Below, piece after piece: positions 6,766 to 12,219 of a stretch of DNA of 28,582 nucleotides (within the stretch, counting starts at the first letter, position 1; each line of letters starts with the position of its first letter). The position numbers were made by a program, and so were the translations under genes. Source of the DNA: JAGOSA01 sp043718505 (GTDB lineage: Bacteria; Patescibacteriota; Minisyncoccia; Phycocordibacterales; UBA9973). The stretch lies in the NCBI GenBank assembly GCA_043718505.1, contig JAYSVN010000002.1:1-28582 (forward strand), in the 5' to 3' direction. Below the pieces are notes generated by a model. That model was not told the origin of the DNA. It saw only the letters and a program-made list of their open reading frames with translations, and searched no databases.

Positions 6766-8667
6766 ATGTTTACAGTCAAACGTTCACACCACAATCCAAT
6801 ACTGTCACCACTTAAATCTCACGCCTGGGAAGCTGTTGCAACATTTAACGGTTGTCCGATTAAAACTCCAAAAGAAATTGTTCTTCTTTATCGTGCAATG
6901 TCAGAACCTGACAGGCTTAAGGATCCACACATTAGCATGTCAGTTATTGCCCGGGCAACTTCAAAAGACGGAGCACAATACATAAATAGAAAACCCTTTA
7001 TTGTACCGGATGAGGACTATGATCAATTTGGCTGTGAGGATCCACGTGTGACAAAGTTAGGAACTAACTATTACATTTTCTATACTGCCCTCGGTGGTTT
7101 TCCATACAATGCTGACAATATTAAAGTGGCAGTTGCTGTTAGCAAAGATCTTAAAAAAGTTACAGAGAAACATCTTGTCACTCCGTTTAATGCCAAAGCC
7201 ATGGCTATGTTTCCAAAAAAGATCAACGGCAAAATTGGCGCACTTGTGACAATTCACACTGATCGTCCACCGTCCGAAATTTGTTACATTGAATTTAATA
7301 AACCGGAAGATATGTGGTCACCTGATTTTTGGAATGAATGGCATGCCAACTATCAGCCTGATGTACTCAATATTAAGCGCCGTGAAGATGACCACGTTGA
7401 ACTTGGTGCGCCACCTGTATTAACTGACAAAGGCTGGCTTTTGGTTTATTCCCACATTCAACACTACGGACATGACCGCCAGGTTTTTGGTATAGAAGCA
7501 ATATTGCTCGACAAAGATAATCCACGCAAAATCATCGGCCGTACTGCCGGACCATTCATGACACCCGATCGTTACTATGAACAAACTGGTCTTGTTTCCC
7601 ATGTTATTTTCCCGTCAGGTGCACTCATTGAAGGCAATAAGCTTACTGTTTACTACGGCGCGGCTGACACCCACTGTGCCATTGCCCGTATTCCGCTCGA
7701 TAACTTGCTTGCTAGCATGACAGGTGAAGCTGAAAAATTCTTCCGCCATCCTGACAATCCTATTCTTTCACCAAGGCCAAACTTTGGATGGGAGGCAAGG
7801 GGAACCCTCAATCCGGCCGCTTTTGAACTCAAAGGCAATATTCATTTACTCTATCGTGCAGTTTCAGATCGTAATGTTTCTTCTGTTGGCTATGCCATTA
7901 CCAAAAACGGCTTCTCTATAGATGAATGGCTACCAAAGCCTATATATAGTGCGCGCGCTGATTTTGAGAAGCGCGGCGACAGTGATGAAAATTTCGGTTG
8001 TGAAGATCCACGTGTCATGCGAATCGGTAACCGTCTCTATATGACTTATACGGCATACAATGGTGATGTGCCGCGCGTGGCTATTTCCTCGATTTCAGTT
8101 GCTGATTTCCTGGCTCGTCATTTTGATAAATGGACAATGCCGTCAGTCATTACACCACCAGGTATTGCTGAAAAAGATACAATTCTTTTGCCGGAAAAAG
8201 TTAATGGCAAGTATATGATTATTCACCGCGCAGGCGATAGTATTTGCGCTGACATGATAGAATCGCTTAATTTCGAAAAAGAAAAAATTGATGTTTGCAT
8301 AAGCATGATTTCACCTCGTCCTGGTATGTGGGATGGTGTCAAAGTCGGTATTGCCGCTCCGGCCATCAAAACAAAGCAAGGCTGGCTAGTTCTGTATCAC
8401 GGTATTTCCTGGAGTGCTATTTATCGTGTCGGTGCGCTCCTTCTTGATCTTAAAGATCCGACAATTGTTAAAGCGCGTACTGCTATTCCAATTTTTGAGC
8501 CGCAAGAATCATATGAAATTAATGGCATTATCTCCAATGTAGTTTTTCCTTGCGGTGTTGTAGTCAGAAAAGGTAAAGTGTATATGTACTACGGTTCGGC
8601 TGACAAAGCTGTCGGTGTAGCAACAATTAATTTGACAACTTTACTTGGCTATCTCAAAGTTGTGTAA
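6766..8667 (+). CDS. Tandem double-domain GH130 family protein
   Basis: At 633 aa this is about twice the usual length, because two complete GH130 propellers are fused head to tail (about 1-312 and 322-633) with a linker of roughly ten residues. Each half starts with HxNPILSP, has LLYRA, the FGCEDPR motif (Glu91-Asp92-Pro-Arg94 and Glu413-Asp414-Pro-Arg416) and closes with a YYGxAD segment (about 297-301 and 608-613). The halves are not identical. Domain B has LLPEKVNGKYMIIHRAG with a His-Arg pair, while domain A has MFPKKINGKIGALVTIHTDRP. This suggests one half may have changed specificity or lost phosphate binding. There is no signal peptide, so it should be cytoplasmic, using phosphate to release mannose-1-phosphate. 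It sits between the anchored GH130 and the phosphomannomutase-like gene. Confidence 0.9.
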   Translation: MFTVKRSHHNPILSPLKSHAWEAVATFNGCPIKTPKEIVLLYRAMSEPDRLKDPHISMSVIARATSKDGAQYINRKPFIVPDEDYDQFGCEDPRVTKLGTNYYIFYTALGGFPYNADNIKVAVAVSKDLKKVTEKHLVTPFNAKAMAMFPKKINGKIGALVTIHTDRPPSEICYIEFNKPEDMWSPDFWNEWHANYQPDVLNIKRREDDHVELGAPPVLTDKGWLLVYSHIQHYGHDRQVFGIEAILLDKDNPRKIIGRTAGPFMTPDRYYEQTGLVSHVIFPSGALIEGNKLTVYYGAADTHCAIARIPLDNLLASMTGEAEKFFRHPDNPILSPRPNFGWEARGTLNPAAFELKGNIHLLYRAVSDRNVSSVGYAITKNGFSIDEWLPKPIYSARADFEKRGDSDENFGCEDPRVMRIGNRLYMTYTAYNGDVPRVAISSISVADFLARHFDKWTMPSVITPPGIAEKDTILLPEKVNGKYMIIHRAGDSICADMIESLNFEKEKIDVCISMISPRPGMWDGVKVGIAAPAIKTKQGWLVLYHGISWSAIYRVGALLLDLKDPTIVKARTAIPIFEPQESYEINGIISNVVFPCGVVVRKGKVYMYYGSADKAVGVATINLTTLLGYLKVV

Positions 8668-8676
8668 AGTTGTGTA
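8657..8676 (+). repeat. 10-bp tandem duplication across a stop codon
   Basis: AAGTTGTGTA occurs twice in direct succession at 8657-8666 and 8667-8676. The stop codon of the GH130 fusion gene (TAA, 8665-8667) spans the junction, so the second copy is untranslated. Confidence 0.85.
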
Positions 8677-8702
8677 TATTCAGTCACGATAAATAATCTG
8701 CT

Positions 8703-9479
8703 GTGAGCAAACAATACGCTAATAAAAAAATAATTATTTTTGATCTCGACGGTACATTGGCAAAAAGCAAAATGCCAATTGAGCCTGATATGGCCGATCT
8801 TTTGACCCGTCTCCTTATCGTCAAAAAAGTTTCTGTTATTTCCGGCGGCAAATTAGATCAGATGAAAACGCAATTTCTGAGCGGTTTTTCGACAGATGCC
8901 TATCTTCACAATTTATTTCTTCAGCCAACATCCGGCGCGGCTTTGTATGAATGGCAGGACGGGAAGTGGAAGGAAATATATAAAGAGATGCTGAGTGAAA
9001 ATGATCGAGAGAAAATAAATGAAACATTCAAAGTAGTTCTGACTGAATTCTTTGCCGAAAATCCTGAAGCCAAGCCGCCTGATATTTTTGGCCAGCAAAT
9101 TGAAGACAGGGAAGAACAAGTTACATTTTCAGCACTTGGGCAGGAGGCGCCGCTTGAATTTAAGGAAAAATGGGATCCTGATCAGGAGAGACGAAAATCT
9201 ATAGTTAAAAAACTCGAAGTTCTGGCCCCTGAATTTTCCTTTAATATTGGCGGTTCAAATTCGATCGACGTCACAAAAAAAGGTATAGACAAAGCCTACG
9301 GCATTCGCCAACTAGCTCTGTACCATAATACGCTGATCGAAAATATGCTCTACGTCGGCGACGCACTTTTCCCTGGCGGCAATGATTGGGCCGCGAAAAC
9401 TACTGATATAGATTGTTTTGAAGTTGAAGGACCAGAACAAACAAAAAAACTTGTTGAAGATTTACTAAGTAAATCTTAA
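8703..9479 (+). CDS. HAD-IIB protein, eukaryotic-type phosphomannomutase-like
   Basis: A 258-aa HAD-superfamily protein with a C2-type cap that resembles eukaryotic phosphomannomutases (PMM1/PMM2) more than bacterial ManB. HAD motifs: FDLDGT with Asp14 and Asp16; SGG at 47-49; Lys197 within KKGIDKAYG; and GDALFPGGNDW with Asp220 and Asp228. The GGSNSIDVTKKGIDK segment matches the PMM pattern. In PMM2 the cap sequence around Arg141 reads SPIGR; the equivalent here appears to be SALGQ (Gln147), so mutase activity is less certain and a sugar-phosphate phosphatase is possible. The gene starts with GTG, which gives the expected short N-terminus before the first HAD motif. It is the last gene of the mannose cluster and could link mannose-1-P and mannose-6-P. 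Confidence 0.82.
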   Translation: MSKQYANKKIIIFDLDGTLAKSKMPIEPDMADLLTRLLIVKKVSVISGGKLDQMKTQFLSGFSTDAYLHNLFLQPTSGAALYEWQDGKWKEIYKEMLSENDREKINETFKVVLTEFFAENPEAKPPDIFGQQIEDREEQVTFSALGQEAPLEFKEKWDPDQERRKSIVKKLEVLAPEFSFNIGGSNSIDVTKKGIDKAYGIRQLALYHNTLIENMLYVGDALFPGGNDWAAKTTDIDCFEVEGPEQTKKLVEDLLSKS

Positions 9480-9539
9480 TTCCTCAGTTTAACTTTTCTT
9501 GATCAGAACTTAATAGTCGATTGCTACTGTTTGTTGGTA

Positions 9540-9773
9540 ATGCAAAGAGTAGTATTGACAAAACACGCCATATTTCGATTATTTGAACGTGGGATAAGTG
9601 TACGCGATGCGAAGCAAATAGCCGTATATGGAAAAGTTGCGAGAGTTGAGGTTGGCGGTATAATCAAGAAAGTAGGAATAGGTCATGCCGGCAGAATGAT
9701 AACGGTTGTCATTAAGAGATCTGGGGCAAGAATTATAATTCTCACTGTATATTATGGAAACAACATACGATAA
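9540..9773 (+). CDS. DUF4258 family small protein (possible RelE-like toxin)
   Basis: A 77-aa basic protein starting at ATG 9540. A TTG at 9531 would directly abut a TG-C-TACTGT box (9522-9530) and is less likely. It has LTKHAIFRLFERGIS (about 6-20), close to the xxHAxxRxxxRGI opening of DUF4258. The rest is alternating beta strands with many Lys/Arg, ending in ILTVYYG. DUF4258 proteins are structurally related to RelE/BrnT-type RNases and are often found next to small antitoxin-like genes. The downstream DUF2283 gene overlaps this one by 20 bp, supporting a two-gene unit. Toxicity is inferred only from that arrangement. Confidence 0.75.
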   Translation: MQRVVLTKHAIFRLFERGISVRDAKQIAVYGKVARVEVGGIIKKVGIGHAGRMITVVIKRSGARIIILTVYYGNNIR

Positions 9774-9951
9774 AAAATACGATATTAAATATGTGCGGAT
9801 CAAAAAGGGTAAAATCGCGCAAACAAAAGAAGAGCATGATTGGCTCCTTCTTGATTGCGATCAGAACGGAGATATTTTAGGAATTGAGATACTGGATGCT
9901 TCTATCCATGAGGTAAACATTCCGGTACTGCTTTCTAAATTTGCTAAATAA
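9754..9951 (+). CDS. DUF2283 family small protein (possible antitoxin-like partner)
   Basis: A 65-aa acidic protein with the DUF2283 pattern: YDIKYVRIKKGKI near the start, WLLLDCDQNGDILGIEILDAS in the middle (strand, DxxGxxxGIEI, turn) and a short helical tail. It overlaps the DUF4258 gene by 20 bp in another frame, so the two are co-translated. Pairs of DUF4258 and DUF2283 genes recur in bacterial genomes and are commonly suggested to be toxin-antitoxin modules, though I know of no direct demonstration for this combination. An eight-T run follows the stop, but no stem precedes it. The neighbour beyond is convergent. Confidence 0.75.
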   Translation: METTYDKKYDIKYVRIKKGKIAQTKEEHDWLLLDCDQNGDILGIEILDASIHEVNIPVLLSKFAK

Positions 9952-9976
9952 TTTTTTTTTATTCACCCGTTTCCTT

Positions 9977-11638
9977 CTATTGCTTTACAACTGACGAAGC
10001 ATTGTCTGTTTCGGCGTCATCAATGCTGGCCTGACCATACTGAATAGTCTTGCTGGCATTTTTAGATTTGATTTTGAGATCGGTTTGCACATTCACTTCA
10101 GCTTTTGAAGCATTTTGGAGAGTAAGGTCAGCCTCACGTGTGACTAAATCTTTGGCATCAAGACGGGAAGCATTTTCCAAACTAGCCGTCAGGCTTTCGG
10201 CAGTGCCCTTGAGATACATCATCGAGGCATTTTCAAGTTCGAGACTTAGATTTGTAAACGTTCCCTCGTAATGAATTTTTGAGGCATTAGCAGAAACCAG
10301 AGAAGTTAGTGGCGAGGGTACAGTGAGTTCGATATTCGGCGTTCTTGTCCAGCAGAAAAAACAGAGGTGCAAATTATCTTTGGTGCGAATACGCAACGTA
10401 TCATTTTCAACATCAAAATTTATACGACCAATGTCTACACTGCGTCCACTAATTGTAGCTTTGTATTCCGGACCGGAAACAATCGTAATATGCTGAGCAT
10501 TTTGAGCAATTAATCTGTTATACGCGGCAAGCTGAATGATCTGTGATGTTTTCTGGTAGCTTGGATTAGTGGCAACATAACTTTCAACAGTTCTGCTGAC
10601 GGAAGCAGCTGTAACAATACCGACAATAATAGCTACCATCCAGATAGTGAGCATGATGGTACCAGCTAAACCGCGAAGCAATGTCTTCTTGCGCAGGAAA
10701 ATACTGCCAAGAGCGCTGACAAAAAAGAACGGAATGATACTGATAAAAAAGAGTGTTCCCAGCGAGAGATAATAAACCGGGAGAGGAATAAATGTGTGAA
10801 TCGGCAGATCAACCAGAGCTGCTCCGGGATTCATGGCACCGATAATAAATGCAGCAGTAATACCGATAATTGCTGTAATAGCAATAATTTTGAGCGCTAC
10901 ACCGATGATGCCGCCGAGAATAGGTCCGATGCTATTCGCGACGGCCGCGAAAAAATTTCGCAGTCCTTCGGCTATTGTTTTCATTTTTCCTTTCACACCG
11001 ACACCTTTTATTTCTTCAGCTTTCTCTTTAATTTTTTCTTTTGCCATTTCACCAACTGACTGGAGCGTTACAGGATCGCCCTGCATTTCCAATTTTTGAC
11101 TGGCAGTTTTGGCTTCAGGAATAGCAATCCAGAGGAAAATGTAAATCAAAAATCCGGCGCCACCGGCAATCAGAATAATGAAAAAGATAACGCGCACTAG
11201 TACAGGATCAATGCCAAAGTAGGCTGCAATACCGGAACAAATGCCACCGACTATTCCGTGCTCAGTGTCGCGATAGAATTTACGCGCCGTACTAGACTGA
11301 GATGTACTGTCGGAATTTCCATGTTTCTCAGTACTTGCTTGCTCGGCAGTATTTGCATCACCAAAATCTTCGGGCATACCCATACTTTTTTTGAGCCGAT
11401 CAACATGCTCTTTGGTAATAATTCTTTCACGCTTACTGTCAGGACTACTGTTTATACTTGTGTATTCAATAAATTGCTCTGCGATACGACTTTCAATATC
11501 TTTGATAATTTCGATATGGTCATCGTAGGTTGCAAAATGGAGCCGAATCGAAGCCAGGTATGCATCTAGTTCCCCGTATGTATCTTCTTCAATGTAGAAG
11601 AGAGTATTAGCTATGCTTGTTGGAATTGTTTTTTTCAT
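9977..11638 (-). CDS. PspC-domain membrane protein with DUF2807-like beta-helix
   Basis: A 553-aa multi-domain envelope protein. Residues 1-90 form a cytoplasmic helical region with TLFYIEEDTYGELDAYL and EIIKDIESRIAEQF, typical of PspC fusions. A Ser/Thr linker follows, then the PspC domain at about 118-176 with GGICSGIAAYFGIDPVLVRVIF and one membrane helix. There are three more hydrophobic segments (about 238-268, 285-312, 322-346). The extracytoplasmic part (about 383-545) is DUF2807-like, with an Asn-Ala-Ser triplet every 18-20 residues (N451, N470, N489, N509, N527, N546), as expected for a right-handed beta-helix rung. PspC domains sense or respond to envelope stress. The gene lies 37 bp downstream of padR on the same strand, so PadR probably represses it. 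Confidence 0.88.
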   Translation of the reverse strand: MKKTIPTSIANTLFYIEEDTYGELDAYLASIRLHFATYDDHIEIIKDIESRIAEQFIEYTSINSSPDSKRERIITKEHVDRLKKSMGMPEDFGDANTAEQASTEKHGNSDSTSQSSTARKFYRDTEHGIVGGICSGIAAYFGIDPVLVRVIFFIILIAGGAGFLIYIFLWIAIPEAKTASQKLEMQGDPVTLQSVGEMAKEKIKEKAEEIKGVGVKGKMKTIAEGLRNFFAAVANSIGPILGGIIGVALKIIAITAIIGITAAFIIGAMNPGAALVDLPIHTFIPLPVYYLSLGTLFFISIIPFFFVSALGSIFLRKKTLLRGLAGTIMLTIWMVAIIVGIVTAASVSRTVESYVATNPSYQKTSQIIQLAAYNRLIAQNAQHITIVSGPEYKATISGRSVDIGRINFDVENDTLRIRTKDNLHLCFFCWTRTPNIELTVPSPLTSLVSANASKIHYEGTFTNLSLELENASMMYLKGTAESLTASLENASRLDAKDLVTREADLTLQNASKAEVNVQTDLKIKSKNASKTIQYGQASIDDAETDNASSVVKQ

Positions 11639-11675
11639 AATTTTTTTTATATTAACTTTTATTGTCTCACTGGTT

Positions 11676-12059
11676 TTACTTCATTAAATGATCTATTGAT
11701 TTTAATAGTTCCGACCATGTGTGACTAAGTGATTTAAGTGTTTCGCGGCCTTTCTTTGTGAGCTCATAATATTTCCGAGGCGGACCAGATTGCGATTCTT
11801 CCCACGAGTGAGTGAGGAGATCAGCCTGTCGTAAACGGGACAGTAGGGGATAGAGTGTACCTTCGACGACAATGAGGTCAGCAGTTTTTAATTCACTAAT
11901 AATGTCACTGGCATATTTTTTCTCTTTGGAAATAATAAGCAGGATACAGAATTCTAATATGCCTTTTCGCATTTGAGACTTTTGATTCTCACTCTCTTTA
12001 AGATTTTCTTTCCGCCATCCGCCAGCTGACGGAGCGGATTCTCTTGCATTTTCCTTCAT
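11676..12059 (-). CDS. PadR family transcriptional regulator
   Basis: A 127-aa winged-helix repressor. The hallmark is visible: QMRKGILEFCILLIISKEKKYASDIISELKTADLIVVEGTLYPLLSRLRQADLLTH (recognition helix at TLYPLLSRL), followed by the wing PPRKYYELTKKGRETL. The frame is open to 12089, but the ATG at 12057-12059 is preferred because it lies exactly 6 nt from an extended -10, giving a leaderless start. The longer version would be translated through its own operator. Residues 5-16 (ARESAPSAGGWR) are encoded by a palindromic DNA element and look inserted. PadR repressors typically control an adjacent membrane-protein gene and themselves, which fits the padR-pspC order here. Confidence 0.9.
   Translation of the reverse strand: MKENARESAPSAGGWRKENLKESENQKSQMRKGILEFCILLIISKEKKYASDIISELKTADLIVVEGTLYPLLSRLRQADLLTHSWEESQSGPPRKYYELTKKGRETLKSLSHTWSELLKSIDHLMK
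12011..12038. repeat. Palindromic element inside padR
   Basis: A GC-rich 28-bp segment has outer arms TCCGC/GCGGA and a 16-bp near-palindromic core (TCCGCCAGCTGACGGA, 12018-12033, one mismatched pair). It encodes most of the Ser-Ala-Pro-Ser-Ala-Gly-Gly-Trp stretch near the PadR N-terminus. Its base composition contrasts with the AT-rich flanks. It resembles a dispersed intragenic palindrome, but only one copy is visible here. Confidence 0.6.
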
Positions 12060-12065
12060 ACAACT

Positions 12066-12094
12066 AACATAGCACATAGTACCTTGCACTACAA
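12066..12094 (-). promoter_or_regulatory. padR-pspC operon promoter
   Basis: On the minus strand TTGTAG (12089-12094) and TATGTT (12066-12071) are separated by 17 bp, and TGC immediately precedes the -10, giving an extended -10. The predicted transcription start coincides with the A of the padR ATG at 12059. Confidence 0.6.
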
Positions 12095-12104
12095 GGTACT
12101 ATGT
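12074..12104. promoter_or_regulatory. Perfect palindrome, probable PadR operator
   Basis: ACATAGTACCTTG and its exact reverse complement flank a 5-bp centre (CACTA), giving a perfect 13-bp inverted repeat. It covers the -35 and most of the spacer of the padR promoter, as expected for an autoregulatory operator bound by a PadR dimer. No T-run follows, so it is not a terminator. Confidence 0.75.
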
Positions 12105-12126
12105 GGAAAACCAGAATATCATGCTC

Positions 12127-12155
12127 TTTACATGTAAAAGAAAGAATGCTATAAC
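12127..12155 (+). promoter_or_regulatory. Promoter of polysaccharide deacetylase gene
   Basis: TTTACA (12127-12132), a 17-bp spacer and TATAAC (12150-12155), with TGC before the -10 as an extended element. Predicted transcription start is about 12162, giving a leader of about 58 nt. Confidence 0.6.
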
Positions 12156-12167
12156 AAATTTATTCCA

Positions 12168-12187
12168 TATGTGGCGGGAGCCACATA
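12168..12187 (+). promoter_or_regulatory. 5' leader stem-loop upstream of deacetylase gene
   Basis: TATGTGGC and GCCACATA form a perfect 8-bp stem with a GGGA tetraloop. It begins only a few nucleotides downstream of the predicted transcription start, so it would cap the 5' end of the mRNA or serve as an operator. No U-run follows. Confidence 0.55.
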
Positions 12188-12219
12188 GGACAATCTTTAT
12201 ACATTTAATCAGTTAATAC

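Noticed and set aside
12060..12089. 10-residue N-terminal extension of PadR
   Set aside because: It would be translated from within the promoter and operator palindrome; the ATG at 12059 is at the predicted transcript start.
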